Shown: positions 1-11,187, counted from the first letter of the stretch. The stretch is 64,000 nt of DNA from Wyeomyia smithii (GCF_029784165.1 NC_073695.1:102551306-102615305); one strand, 5' to 3'. A program made the numbers and translations. Notes: generated by a model from the sequence alone, not told the origin.

Positions 1-1095
1 CATCACCGCCAATTTGAACTCGACGTGGGAGGTTACTAATACTGTTACTGTCTTCACGTGAACCCCTTCCTTTCATGTACTTCGTCTTCGATGCATTGAT
101 GACCAGTTCAATCTTTTTGGCTTCAGCCTTTAATCCGATGTACGTATCCGCCATCTTAACAAAGGTCCGAGCCACAATGTCGATATCGTCGGCGAAACCA
201 AACAGTTGAACCGACTTTTGGAAAATCGTGCCACTCGTGTTAATCCCCGCTCTTCTAATAACACCTTCCAGGGCAATGTTGAACAGTAGGCACGAGAGAC
301 CATCACCTTGCCTCAGCCCTCTTCGGGTTTCGAAGGGGCTCGAGAGTGCCCCCGAAACACGAACTACACACATCACTCGATCCATCGTCGCTTTGACCAA
401 CCGCGTCAGTTTGTCCGGAAAACCGTATTCGTGCAACATTTGCCATAGCTTGTCCCGATCGATTGTGTCGTACGCCGATTTGAAATCGATGAACAAATGA
501 TGTGTGGGCACGTTATATTCGCGGCATTTCTGCATAACCTGCCGAACCGCGAATATCTGATCCGTGGTGGCGCGGACACCCATAAATCCCGCCTGGTAAT
601 GCCCCACGAACTGCTTCGCAAATGGCGATAGTCGACGGCAAAGTATTTGGGAGAGTACCTTGTAGGCGGCGTTCAACAGAGTGATTGCCCGATAATTGCA
701 GCACTCCAGTTTGTCGCCCTTTTTGTAGATGGGACATACAATACCCTCCATCCACTCCTCCGGTACTCGTTCTTCCTCCCAAACCTTGACAATGACCCAG
801 TGCACGGCTCTAGTTAGTGTTTCTCCACCGTATTTCAATAGCTCGCTGGGAAGTTGGTCCACTACAGCAGCTTTGTTGTTTTTCAGCCGACCAATCTCCT
901 CCTCCACCTCCAGAAGATCGGGGGCTGGAATTCTGATGTCTTCTGCTCGTGCACCAAGATCAGTTACCATACCGTCCTCGCGCTCTACTGCATCGCCGTT
1001 TAGATGCTCGTCGAAGTGCTGCCTCCACCTTTCGATCACCTCACACTCGTCAGTAAGGAGGTTGCCGTCCAAGCTCCTGCACATATCGGCTTCTC
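1..1095 (-). pseudogene. RTE-like reverse transcriptase, partial at window edge
   Basis: Read on the minus strand, one frame stays open from about 1095 to base 1. In order it encodes a linker, EEWMEGIVCPIYKKGDK, NYRAITLLN, HYQAGFMGVRATTDQIFAVR, FIDFKSAYDTIDRDKLW, RGLRQGDGLSCLLFNIALEG and FGFADDIDIVA. These are RT fingers and palm motifs, including the ADD catalytic pair. The frame has no stop before the window edge, so the thumb and C-terminus lie outside. It is out of frame with the endonuclease block because the sequence between KFYEK and the next conserved block has lost bases near 1090-1100. RT function is certain from motifs; activity is not expected. Confidence 0.85.
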
Positions 1096-2045
1096 GTAGA
1101 ACTTCCGGGTGTCGTTAGCTTGGTACAGCTCTTCCATCGCTACGCGATCTCGGTCCTCTTGCTGGCGCTTCTTCCTTCGGAGGACTGAGTTTTGGCTGTT
1201 CCGTGCCTGTCGGTATCGTTCCACGTTCGCTCTCGTGCGGTGTTGCAGCATTCTCGCCCGTGCTGCATTCTTCTCCTCGACTAACCGTTTGCATTCGCCG
1301 TCAAACCAGTCATTTCTATGATTCGGGGCCCTTGTACCTAGTAGCGCTACAGCAGTGCTACCTATGGCGGATCGGATGCTCCTCCAGCCATCTTCAAGGG
1401 TAGCTGCGCCAAGCTGCTCTTCCGTGGGTAGCACTGCCTCTAGCTGCTGCGCGTATTCCTGTGCAGCCTCGGCGTCCCGCAGTTGCTCAATATTTGGTCG
1501 CGGCGTTCGACTTCGGCGGGTGTTATACACCGTCGATAGTTTTGAGCGCATGCACACAGCTACTAGGTAGTGGTCAGAATCTATATTCGCACTGCGGTAG
1601 GTGCGAACGTTGATGATGTCGGAGAAGAACCTGCCGTCGATTAGAACGTGGTCGATTTGGTTCTCTGTCTGTTGGTCGGGTGATCTCCAGGTGGATTTGT
1701 GGATATCTTTGCGGGGGAAGAAGGTACTTCGGACTATCATACCACGGGAGGCCGCTAAGTTTACGCACCGATGGCCGTTATCATAAGACACGGCATGCAG
1801 GCTACCTGGTCCGATTACCGGTCTGTACATTGCCTCCCGGCCTACCTTAGCATTCATGTCCCCAATAACGATTTTCACGTCCCGTCGCGGGCAGCTATCG
1901 TAGACCTGCTCTAGCTGCGCGTAGAACGCTTCCTTCTCGTCGTCGGGTCTTCCTTCAAGTGGGCAGTGCACTTTGATGATGCTGTAGTTGAAGAACCGGC
2001 CCTTTATCCTCAACTTCCAATCGTAGTCCTTATTTCGTTGCCTAG
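1036..2045 (-). pseudogene. RTE-like apurinic-type endonuclease domain
   Basis: Exonuclease-endonuclease-phosphatase fold domain that would nick target DNA for target-primed reverse transcription. Visible motifs are the start LRIKGRFFNYSIIKVHCPLE, the catalytic GDMNAKVG, the IDHVLIDGRFF segment and the terminal IDSDHYLV (catalytic Asp-His). A basic linker follows (NSVLRRKKRQQEDRDR). The open frame ends in unrelated residues after KFYEK, where a small deletion shifts the frame. The N-terminal catalytic Asn/Glu region expected upstream of LRIKGRF is degraded. Such domains are often annotated as craniofacial development protein 2-like in mosquito genomes. Confidence 0.85.
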
Positions 2046-2517
2046 GTCTATGCCGATTGTTCCGATCCGTATTATCTCTTACGTTGTTTGTAACATGTTG
2101 TTTTCCGGGGCGGCTTGTTGGGCCTTCCCCAACCCCCTGTCTCGCCGGGGGACCATCGTGTCAGCTCTGTTTAGAGTCCCACGCTGCCACCAGGATCAGC
2201 CGCTCCTAACATGGAGATCAGACGCTGTTTTGAGCCGCACCATCTTGGTGAACAGACGCTCAGGTTGGCGAAGCATTTTCTCTACCGCCGGAATATGGTT
2301 TACGCGCCAATGATCGCGTCGCACCTTCTCACTTAGCTATTGTCGGATGACAACATTGCCCAGGCAACACCAACCAGTTGCATCCATGTTCCAACCGGCA
2401 GTCTAGTGTAATCATATGACTCGCGGAGGTGTGAGATAGGAACTTGTGAGGGCCGAAGCTATGTTTGACGCTCCTTCCAGGTTGTCAACTCACCATTTGT
2501 TGCCCAGTTCTAGTTCT

Positions 2518-2885
2518 CTTCAGGGAATTGTAATTATGACGCGGTCTTGGCTGGAGGAACGAGGTTTCGATAAGACTCCTTCCTCTTGACAAAAATATAA
2601 GTCCTACTTATAATAAACCTGACCAGAGGTGAAGCATTGAGTGCCTCTTCAGGGAATTGTGATTGTGACGCGGTGTTGGTAGGAGGAACGAGGTTCGATA
2701 AGACTCCTTCCTCTTGATAAAATAAGTCCTTCTTATAATAAAACTGATTCCAGAAATATTTACCTTCTACAGGGAATTGTTATTGGCAACATTGGCACGA
2801 GGAACGAGGTTTCGATAAGACTCCTTCCTCTTGACATAATAAGTCCCTCTTAGAATCAACCTGGCCAGAGAGGAACGTTAGGTGT
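2518..2885 (+). repeat. Tandem repeat, three units of about 120-127 bp
   Basis: Three successive units each begin CAGGGAATTGT, contain GAGGAACGAGGTTTCGATA or a close variant, then ACTCCTTCCTCTTGA and AAGTCC with TTATAATAAA. Starts are near 2520, 2647 and 2769. A fourth, truncated start (CAGGAAATTGTAATTTGGCG) leads into the SINE body at 2886. The unit is an amplified internal part of the SINE family seen again at 27.5 and 62.3 kb, where it occurs once. Confidence 0.8.
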
Positions 2886-3165
2886 AGCCTCAGTTCAGGA
2901 AATTGTAATTTGGCGATATTGGTTGGGTAGAAAAGATGCTCGGTATAGTAGAGCAGTAAGCTTGAAATGAAAGGGTAAAACTCTCACACACAAGCACGGA
3001 CATAAATAAAAAAAAGCGTATTATCCACTTTAATAGTGATACTGCCAATAATATGAAGTGCGGAGTACAGAAAACACCTGAGCAATATCACAATAGATCA
3101 ATATGTCTCTGGTCGCGGTGATGAGTCCACACAGAGGAAAAAAAATAGATAAGTCCGGGTGTCTA
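2886..3165 (+). repeat. SINE body, 3' part, plus strand
   Basis: Matches the 3' bodies of the SINE copies at 27512-27953 and 62341-62811. Shared landmarks in order are GGCGATATTGG, TATAGTAGAG, AGTAAGCTTGAAA, TAGTGATACTGCCAATAAT, GGAGTACAGAAAACACCT, AGATCAATATG and CTCTGGTCGC, with an A-rich end after GAGTCCACACAGA. No tRNA-like head is found immediately upstream; the 125-bp array lies there instead. Confidence 0.75.
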
Positions 3166-3334
3166 CTGTATTCCGTGCTTGTGTTGCTAAAAATACCGCT
3201 ATTGAAAAGTGGCAAAGCAAAGCCTTGGGTGCTACATTCCGATTCGGAACTTGACCTTCTTGTTTGTTATACACAGACTTCGCAGCCAACTGTTTAGTTT
3301 ACTGGATAATTGCGGTGCTAGCGCTACGATCCTG

Positions 3335-3385
3335 CTGACACTAACAGTCTTTCCCGAGCCGAGACTCGAACCTACGGTGACCATC
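3335..3385 (-). repeat. Possible tRNA-like SINE head fragment
   Basis: On the minus strand the segment contains GGTTCGAGTCTCGGC, a good match to a pol III B box, but no convincing A box or cloverleaf. It may be a second, unrelated tRNA-derived SINE head. It is too short to classify. Confidence 0.3.
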
Positions 3386-3442
3386 TTGGAGATTATATTG
3401 AGAAGTGACCTGTTTATTATTTATCAGAGCTTATGTGTAGTA

Positions 3443-4166
3443 GGGTAAACAGGTATAATACGCCCCCCCTAAGGAACATCGTCAATATTATAGCTATGTT
3501 CATCACAAACAACAAATCTTTCATACAGTTGGATACACTATTTAGTTGGTAATGCACTGCTATTATTTTGTTTTGTAATTACTATTACACAAAAACGCCA
3601 TAATTTTATTAAAAAATATGACAAATATGCAAGCTTTCCAATCTACCGGGGCAAAACGCCCCAGATGCAGTATAATATGCCCCATGCAGTAGCTTCATAT
3701 GCCAGCTCAGCATGCGAAGTGAAATTGCGCTTGAAGTCTCAGAAGCAAACGCTAAGGCAATGAACAAATCAGCCGGGCTAGCGGTGGGGCATATTGCCCG
3801 GGAGCTATAATATAGCAGAAAGCATTGAATATTTAAGCAAATTATACAATTTTTATCGATTCTTCACTAGACACAGCTGCTTATAGGTTCATTCGAGATA
3901 TAAGTACAAAAACCAGGTAATAAAATTAATACATTAGTGAAAAAACGTTACGGAAACGCTACAAGAAATTAGATCTAAAGCAGCTCTAATCAAAATTGAT
4001 TTTTGTTTATTTTTTGCCGTTAGTGACAATTGTCAAACTTGCACAGAAGATTGGTCCTATGACCCGCTACGGATTCCCAATAGTCTCATGTCTTATTTTT
4101 TGTGTGTTTCCGAAAAAATGGACTGGGGCGTTATGCCCCGGGGGGGCGTTTTATACATATTTACCA
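3443..4166. mobile_element. TA-flanked TIR element with GGGGC...GCCCC motifs
   Basis: A 724-bp non-coding element with imperfect terminal inverted repeats: left GGGTAAACAGGTATAATACG, right arm reading inward TGGTAAATATGTATAAAACG, each followed by a run of C. TA lies on both sides (3441-3442 and 4167-4168), as expected for a Tc1/mariner-type target duplication. Inside are further copies of the end motif: GGGGCAAAACGCCCC near 3650, AATATGCCCC near 3675, GGGGCATATTGCCC near 3787 and GGGGCGTTATGCCCC near 4127. No transposase frame. It is related in design to the element at 55061-56664. Confidence 0.65.
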
Positions 4167-4168
4167 TA

Positions 4169-4394
4169 TGATTTTACCCTTCCTCTTGCGCTTACTGTCC
4201 TACTATACCGAACCTCGTTCTTTCTGCCAAATAGTATAATTATAATTCCCTGGCGAAGTTTCGTGTGCATCCTTCCAGTTTTATTATGCCAGTTTTATTA
4301 TGAGAAGAACTTATTTGAAAGGCTTGAAATTCGAACCCGTGACCACCCGCTTGTCAAAGCGGACTCTGTAACCTTGCAACTACGCAGCTTCCCT
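4169..4394 (-). repeat. tRNA-derived SINE, minus strand, 5' part
   Basis: Reverse-complement head GCTGCGTAGTTGCAAGGTTA (A-box region) and GGGTTCGAATTTCAAGCC (B box) separated by the usual 30-40 bp, followed leftward by body sequence with TAATTATAATTCCCTGGCG and CCTCGTTC read on the plus strand. It is a diverged copy of the family at 27512 and 62341. It abuts the TA-flanked element at 3443-4166. It is not a functional tRNA because the acceptor stem does not pair. Confidence 0.65.
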
Positions 4395-5152
4395 TAGTTA
4401 GATAGCAAGAATGCAAATAACGTTCCTTTCCACTGAGGTCCATTCCGACGAATTTTCACGACATTGCAGAGTGTTTCATAAGCTGCTATCCGCTGATTAT
4501 TAGGGTTTTGTTTCTTGATTCAAACAGTCGATACACAAATTCGAAGATTGCAGTATAATTTTTAAGTAAAATAATTCTATAACATTTTTAATTCATGTAC
4601 AAAAACTTATTGTGGTTCTTTGCTTTAAAGTTGGAATTATTGATGGAAAACGAATACCTGTTTTGTATCATGATCGGAATAGAACAGCTTACTTCTGAGA
4701 CTTCATCGCTTCACTTTGGCTGTGCTCGAATAAATGATGCATTTCACTTAGGTACAATTCACGGAAAACTTTTTGTTAGAAAAACTTTTTTTCTTCGAGA
4801 GTACCCATTTTGAAATTTCAAAAAGGGTTTTCAAATCGATCTGAAATAAAATTGCTGGTTCGATTATGATACATTTTATGTTCCGATTATGATACATAAA
4901 ATATGATCAGAAAAACATAATATATTCGAATAAATTCACGTCAGCTATAAATTATTGTTTCGGTTTACTAGACAGACGAATGGAATTTTTTTTTTGGTGG
5001 TGTTAACAGTGGTGTACGTATTCTACGAATGCGCTTACATCGACCAATTCCGAGCTATGTTGGCTTTGTATTGAGTGATTTTTCGGATCCATGTCTAAGT
5101 CGGGTTTCCTATGGAAAACCAGATAGCAACTTGCTAATTTTGCACTAAGGAG
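4395..5152. other. No gene or recognised repeat
   Basis: AT-rich sequence with only short open frames and no motifs. The 72-codon frame at 4595-4813 has no recognisable domain and is probably chance. Confidence 0.6.
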
Positions 5153-5970
5153 GTGCATTTTGGAAAATCCTGCACTGGAGCAGCGAAAGCCAATTCATCA
5201 CTACCCTCCGAGATGCCACCGAACATCATTTCATCCGCTCCTTCTCAACTAGCCTGTACCAACAGCGTAGCCGAGACTCCAACCCCGAAATCATCAGCGA
5301 AGACACCAACAATGACGAACGTACCAGAAGTAGCAGCTGGAGCGAACCCATCATGGCTGGCCGATAAATTTACTAGCGTGGACAAAAAACATAACAGAGG
5401 AAAACATAACAAGAGCAGAATCCACCGCAGATCGTATCGGAGAGCAGTGAAGATGAAAGCGTAAACTCGGATATCCCGTTTTCTGAGGTAGTAGGGGGCG
5501 GAGGCTTTCTCGCCACCACGGAAAAAAATATAACCCGTCGAATAAACAGCAGTCGTCTATATAATTTTGTATCTGACACCGTAAATCCGAGTTGCATTGT
5601 GCCGTGTCAAATAAACAATTTAATAAAAAACTAGACAGATTGTTTTTTTATATGATTACATGCGATATAAATGCTAATAATGTGATATGCAATAGAACAA
5701 TAGACTTCCTTAATGGCTTCACTCATACGCAACGTAAGCGAATTGTTCGCTTTCAAAACATGTGTGCTGATGCTGATCCCATTCGTGTCACTTCTGAGGT
5801 TCTCAGGGCGCTCACTTAGAACCTCTTCTCTTTTTTTATATGTAAAGTAATTTTGGATTCTAAGCTCACATTTGTAGAACATAACAATACAATTATAAAC
5901 AAGACAAACAGCACACTAGGCTTAATAAAACGCTTTAGTCACCATTTTTTGGACCCAGCTTATCTTAAAC
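5153..5970 (+). pseudogene. CR1/Jockey-group non-LTR relic, left part
   Basis: A 103-codon frame (5153-5464; Ser/Thr/Pro-rich with a basic tail) could be an ORF1 remnant. From 5592 a second frame reaches ADADPIRVTSEVLRAL. At 5853 the frame DSKLTFVEHNNTIINKTNST is followed by LGLIKRFSHHF, the conserved block after the RT palm in CR1/Jockey-group proteins (LGV..DSKLTF..H). The catalytic RT centre is missing between these pieces. The reading is cut by the Helitron at 5971 and resumes at 8163 with LYVTYIKPILEHCNMVWSPY, which shows both parts were one element. Confidence 0.7.
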
Positions 5971-6891
5971 ATATAAAAATGCAGTTTTGTCTGTCTGTCT
6001 TTCTGTCTGATCCATATAGGCTCGGATACTACTGCATTAATCGGCGTGTATATAGTATATAGGGGTTTTAGAGGCCGGGAAAGGCTACTAAGATAGTTCG
6101 AGACCCCTCCCTATTCTGGAAGGGAGGGGTCCCATATAAATGGAACACAAATTTCTGCACATCTCGGGAACTAATCAAGTAAATGGAACCAAATTTGGCA
6201 AGTAAAAGTTTTTGAAGGCAGAAGATATTTCTACGGTGGTTCGAAACACAAATTTCTCGCAACTCGAGAACCAATCTAGCCAATATAACAAAATTTGGCA
6301 TGCGAATGTTTTTAGGGGTAACAAATGTGTCCAAAGTGGTTCGATACCTCTCTCTCTTCTGAAATAAAGAGCTCCCATACAAATGAAACACTGTTTTTAC
6401 ATCTCGAGAACTAATCAAGTAAATGGAACCAAATTTGGCAGGTGAAAGTTCTTAAAGCAAAAAATATTTCCAAGGTAGTTCGACACCCTTCTCTCTTCTG
6501 GAATGGAGGGGTACCATACAAATGAAACACAAACTTCGCACAACTCGAGAACCAATCAAGGTAATACAACCAAATTCGGCATGTATAGGTTTCTGGGAGC
6601 TAGTACTCCTCCCTCTTCTGGAAAAGGGGGCTCCCATACAAATGAAACACATATTTCTCAAAAACTGAAAAACTAATCAAGTAAATGGCACCAAATTTGG
6701 CATGTAGAGGTTTTTGGGAGCACTATTATACAAATTATACAAATCGAACATAAATTTCTTTGTTGGTTTGATACTTCTCCGTACTCTCCCAGACTCCCAG
6801 ACTATTTATACATATACAGATATTTCAACCAGTTTTTCCGGAATACAGTTTAAAATTATCGGAATGATGCATATGAGCCAAAAATGGACTA

Positions 6892-7367
6892 CACTGTAAA
6901 AATCGACACGTTACTGCCAAGTGGATTCCACTCACTTCTGTGCTAATAGATGAAGCATTTCATATCTACGTGGAATACACTTGCGTTTCTGTCCTCAGCA
7001 CAAAATCAAGTGTCTTACACTTCGATTTGCCATGTCATGCATACCTAAATCAATCATTTTACACTCGAATTTCAATACTTGCACACAGGGGCGGTTCATG
7101 TGTGTAGTGTGGGTAGTAGTACCCACTCGGAAAATGTCTCTGTGGGTACTTACCCACACGGAATTATCCCCCTCCATTGCTTACTACCCACTCGGGAAAA
7201 TAATGTGACGCCGGCCCTGCTTGCATACGTCAAATGCCAAAACACGTTAAAATACCGTGGATTCCAATAAAAACCGATATGCTTCGACATAATAGAATGA
7301 TTAGATTCATTTATTAACATTCATATGTAAAGAGCATTATGAATTAGCGTGCGATTTATTTTCAGTG
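6892..7367. mobile_element. TA-flanked MITE nested in Helitron A
   Basis: Termini CACTGTAAAAATC (left) and GATTTATTTTCAGTG (right) are inverted. TA precedes (6890-6891) and follows (7368-7369). Removing it joins Helitron text GATGCATATGAGCC...TGGAC to CAGATGCCATTTTT, matching the uninterrupted repeat units nearby. No coding frame. It contains an hAT-like MITE at 7086-7219. Confidence 0.7.
7086..7219. mobile_element. hAT-like MITE, 134 bp
   Basis: Ends CAGGGGCGG and CCGGCCCTG are short inverted repeats. The flanks CTTGCACA (7078-7085) and CTTGCATA (7220-7227) form an 8-bp target duplication with one mismatch. An 8-bp duplication and CAGGG ends are typical of hAT elements. The interior has repeated TACCCAC motifs in both orientations. 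Confidence 0.75.
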
Positions 7368-8162
7368 TACAGATGCCATTTTTTAATTCAAGATGGAAAT
7401 TCCGGTTTCTGGAAAACAGCTGAACATGACCGAATACCACCCAATATCGGTATTTCCAGAATCGTCATGATGCACTGAAGCTACAAATCGACCTCAGACA
7501 TCATTTTTAATTGTAAGATTGCAACTTTCGGTTTCTGGAAAACAGCCGAAAATGGCCGATTCCCTCCCAATATGGTTATATCCGGAACCAGAATGATACA
7601 CAGGAGCTAAAATCGACCAAAGGCACCATTTTGAATTCCAAAATGGCGACTTCCGGTTTCTGCAAAACAGCCCAAAGTGACCAAATACCACCCAATTTGA
7701 GTATTTCCTGAACCAGGATGATGCAAGGAGCTAAAAATTGACCTCAGACACCATTTTAAACAACCGAAACAGCCGAAAATGACCAAACACTACTCAATAT
7801 GGATATTTCCGTAATCGAGTTGATGCATAGAAGCCAAGCATTGGCCCTGGACACCATTTTGAAATCAGAGATGACCACTTTCAGTTTCTGGAAAGCAGCG
7901 AAAAGACTGAATTCCACCCAATATGGATATTTTCAGGATAGTGGTGATGTACAGAAGTCAAAAGTCAAGGATGTTGTCATTCTGATAAAACCAATCATTT
8001 CAAACGATTTGTCTTTTGACTTTGATCATAACCTATGGCCGATTCTTCGTGCATTTGCAGACTTTATCGCAAGGAATCGCAAGGGATCAATGAATTTGAA
8101 ATGTTCAAAACTATTTAATTAAACACAAAAATGGGCGGGACGAAACTAGCCGGGTCAGCTAG

Positions 8163-8720
8163 TATACTAAAAAAATATTATACGTAACCTATATAAAACC
8201 AATTCTTGAACACTGTAATATGGTGTGGAGCCCATACACAGTCACTTACGAAGAATACATTGAATCCGCGCAGAAACAATTTCATTTATGTGCGCTTCGA
8301 AACGAAAACTTAATTGGACATCCTTCCCCTTGTGCATGCTTATCAGTATACAAACTCTAAAAGAACACCATAAACTTGTAATGTTATACTATATTAACGA
8401 CTTTATTTTTGGCCGTGTAGAATCTGCACCATTACTTTCGCAATTAAATTTTTATGCTCCAAGTCTAAATTTTAGAACACGAAATCTATTTTATGGAAAA
8501 ACATGCAGAACAAACTATGCGAAAAATAGCCCAGTCAATCACATAATGCGCAATTATAACTGTTACAGGGAAGTGATCGACACTACAATGTCCAGAAATC
8601 AAATAAACACGCATTTAAGTATACGGAATAGTCTAAACTAATTGGTTTTCGTGTTGTAAACGACAAGAGATAAAATGTTCTTAGTTTCAAAGTACTCAGT
8701 AAAAAACGAAATCGCAATAA
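8163..8720 (+). pseudogene. CR1/Jockey-group non-LTR relic, C-terminal part
   Basis: Continuation of the relic at 5153-5970 after the Helitron. The frame gives LYVTYIKPILEHCNMVWSPY, then a frameshift near 8290, then a 117-codon frame with LKEHHKLVMLYYINDFIFGR, VESAPLLSQLNFYAPS, FYGKTCRTNYAKNSPVNHIM and SRNQINTHLSIRNSLN. This is the thumb and C-terminal region found at the end of CR1/Jockey-group ORF2. It ends at a TAA (8639-8641). The 57.6-59.9 kb element lacks this region, so the two copies are complementary remnants of related elements. Confidence 0.7.
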
Positions 8721-10092
8721 AACATACATGCAATTTTGCCGATTTTTACCAAAAAAAATATACAACTCATGGCAAATGATATTTAGGAAGTGTTATTTGA
8801 AAAAGTTAACAATCAAGAAGAAAATTTTTTTTTTGATTGACGATGTGAAGGAAACAAACTGTAGCAAGTGTGATGCACGAACTGTCGATCAGTGTGTACC
8901 TTTTTTGGACACTCGAACTTAACAATTTAGAGCCTTGCAATTTGTTTGTTGACAAACGGTATCAGTGAAATATAACAGATTGTTGACGAGTTCGAATTCC
9001 GTCCAGATAAGGTATATTTTTCTAATGTTACATTTTTCAGTTCTCGTTTACTTTTCACATTTAATGATTACGTACACTATCTACTTTTCAAAACTTACTT
9101 TTTGAATAATTTATTTAAAACCACAGTGTCTGAACGAAATTATAGAGAAAGATCATATATAGCTCTTTATTCTATGTTGATGTTTTTAATTATAAATAAT
9201 TATTTATCTAAGACAAATGTGTTTATCTCTCGGTGCTAGTTTGGCTCAAATTGTATGTTTTCTTACGTACTAAGTAACTCCCGTCAGAGCAGCGTGACGC
9301 AGCTGGTTTCAATGAAAAGTGAAGCCCAAACTGTTTATTACTATTGAAGGACATAAATATTATCTACTACCTTTCTAGGCAGTTTACACAAGAACTCGGC
9401 ACTCATGGTAAACGTGTCGTTCATTTGGCAACTTTTGAAAACTCTTTTCAAAAGAATGTCTTGCCCGTATATCGAAATCTACTGGGAGGCACTTAAACAA
9501 TAATAAGCATTCATGTATCGATAGAATCAGTTCTCCCAATCAAATCAAATGTGAAGAGATAAATAGTAATGATTTCGAAACTTTTTTACCGTTTATTAGG
9601 CACTCGATTTTGTTTCGGTCTCCTGACAATTTTCAAATGTTATGTACTGCAGATTATCCATAGGCTAATAATCTGTTGGAGTTTTTTGAAACAAATGACC
9701 ATGCGTCCGCTTTCTTTCCAAGTGGTGAAGGGGCACTGTATTATTACGTGCTTAGAACTTGTGTACACCAACTTTGAAGAATTCATTGTGTGTTATCTGC
9801 GCGTATGTGCGTATATAGTCACCTTTTTTTGCAATAACATGCAGGTAATGTAGAAAGCAAATTTATAATATTGTTAAGAGTAACAATTACATGACGCAGA
9901 GCGTTTACTCGATTCATGTGTCAGAACGAATGATTTAGTAATCATTATCATGAGAAAGACCAGTTCGCAATGCTACGTCGATTAATACATCTTTTTCTTT
10001 CTTCAGATAACGGAACGGAACAGAAGATACTGCAAATGCTCTGAATAAATTTTTAGATTGCAAAATACGCGATAATTCATTCATTGCTAAAA
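8721..10092. other. No gene or recognised repeat
   Basis: AT-rich DNA. The longest frame (9569-9853, 94 codons) is hydrophobic and Cys-rich without any recognisable domain, start context or splice support. It is treated as chance. Confidence 0.55.
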
Positions 10093-11187
10093 TCTATACA
10101 TATAAAAATGCAGCTCCGTCTGTCTGTCTGTCTTTCTGACTGTCTGTTCCATATAGGCTTGGAAACTACTGACCCGTTTGGCGGGAAATTTCGTATATAT
10201 GGGTTTTAGGGGCCGAGAAAGGTGACTAAGATAGTTTGAGACCCCTCTCTCTCGTGGAAGGGGGGTCCCATACAAATGAAACACAAATTCATGCACATCT
10301 CGAAAACTAACCAAGCAAATGGAACCAAATTTGGCAGGTGGATGTTCTTAGAGGTAACAAATATATTCATAATGGTTTGACACCCCTCCCTCTACTAAAA
10401 GGGAGGGGCCCCATACAAATGAAACACAAATTCTTGCACATCTCGAAAACTAACCAAGAAAATGGAACCAAATTTGGCAAGTGGATGTTTTAGGGGTAAC
10501 AAATATATCCATAATGGTTTGACACCCCTTCCTCTTCTGAAAGGGTGTTTCTTCAACCAGAATGACGCTCAGAGGTTAGAAATTATCTTAAGAACCATTT
10601 TGAAATCCAAGATGGCGACTTCCGCTTTCTGAAAAACAGCCAAAAACGGCCGATTTCCATCCAATATGAGATGCTCCGATACCAGAATGATACACAGGAG
10701 CTAGAATCGACCACAGACACCGTTTTGAATTCTAAGATGGTGACTTCCGGTTTCTGGAAAACAGCCGAAAATGACTAAATAACACCTATTATGGGTATTT
10801 CTTTAACCAGAATGATGCATGAAGCTAAAAATTGACCTCAGACACCATTTTGAAGATGGCAACTTCTGGGAAACAGCCGAATACTACTACATATGAATAT
10901 TTCCGTAACCGAAATAATGTATAGAAGCCAAGCATTGACCCTGGACACCATCTTGAATTCGAAGATGGTGCTGAAAAACAACGAAAATAACTGAATACCA
11001 CCCAATATGAGTATTTCCGGAATAGAGGTGATGTACTAAAGGCAAAAGACGAGGATGTTGTCATTCCGATAAAACCATAAATTTCAAACGATATAAACAA
11101 ATCGCAAGAAATCAATGAATTTGGAATGTTGAAAATTATTAAATTAAACACAAAAATAGGCGGGACGAAGTTTGCCGGGTCAGCTAG
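10093..11187 (+). mobile_element. Helitron-like non-autonomous element, copy B
   Basis: The clearest copy: A at 10092, 5' end TCTATACATATAAAAATGCA, 3' end GCCGGGTCAGCTAG at 11187, then T. The A^TC...CTAG^T arrangement is the Helitron insertion signature. The left array (CCCATACAAATGAAACACAA with GGAACCAAATTTGGCA) has two to three units, and the right array (GACTTCCGGTTTCTGGAAAA type) has about four. No protein is encoded. Confidence 0.75.

Larger units (their letters stand above)
1..2340 (-). mobile_element. RTE-like non-LTR retrotransposon relic A
   Basis: A minus-strand non-LTR retrotransposon piece with endonuclease (right) and reverse transcriptase (left), cut by the left window edge. 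Domain order and motifs (LRIKGRFFNY at the endonuclease start, FIDFKSAYD and FGFADDIDI in the RT) resemble mosquito RTE-clade elements of the JAM1 type; the clade is from recall. The right part (2046-2340) is non-coding leader-like sequence that recurs near 37.65-37.88 kb in relic B. A frameshift near 1095 separates the two coding blocks. Confidence 0.8.
5971..8162 (+). mobile_element. Helitron-like non-autonomous element, copy A
   Basis: The 5' end carries ACATATAAAAATGCAG followed by a CTGTCTGTCTGTCT run; the 3' end is GGGCGGGACGAAACTAGCCG then GGTCAGCTAG, followed by T. CTAG fits the Helitron CTRR terminus. There are no TIRs and no long frame. Two internal arrays are present: about 120-bp units with CCCATACAAATGAAACAC and GGAACCAAATTTGGCA (6110-6720), and about 120-145-bp units with CCGGTTTCTGGAAAACAGCC and CACCCAATATGG (7380-7960). 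It interrupts a CR1-like relic and is itself interrupted at 6892-7367. The Helitron assignment is from termini and recall of insect Helitron ends. Confidence 0.7.
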
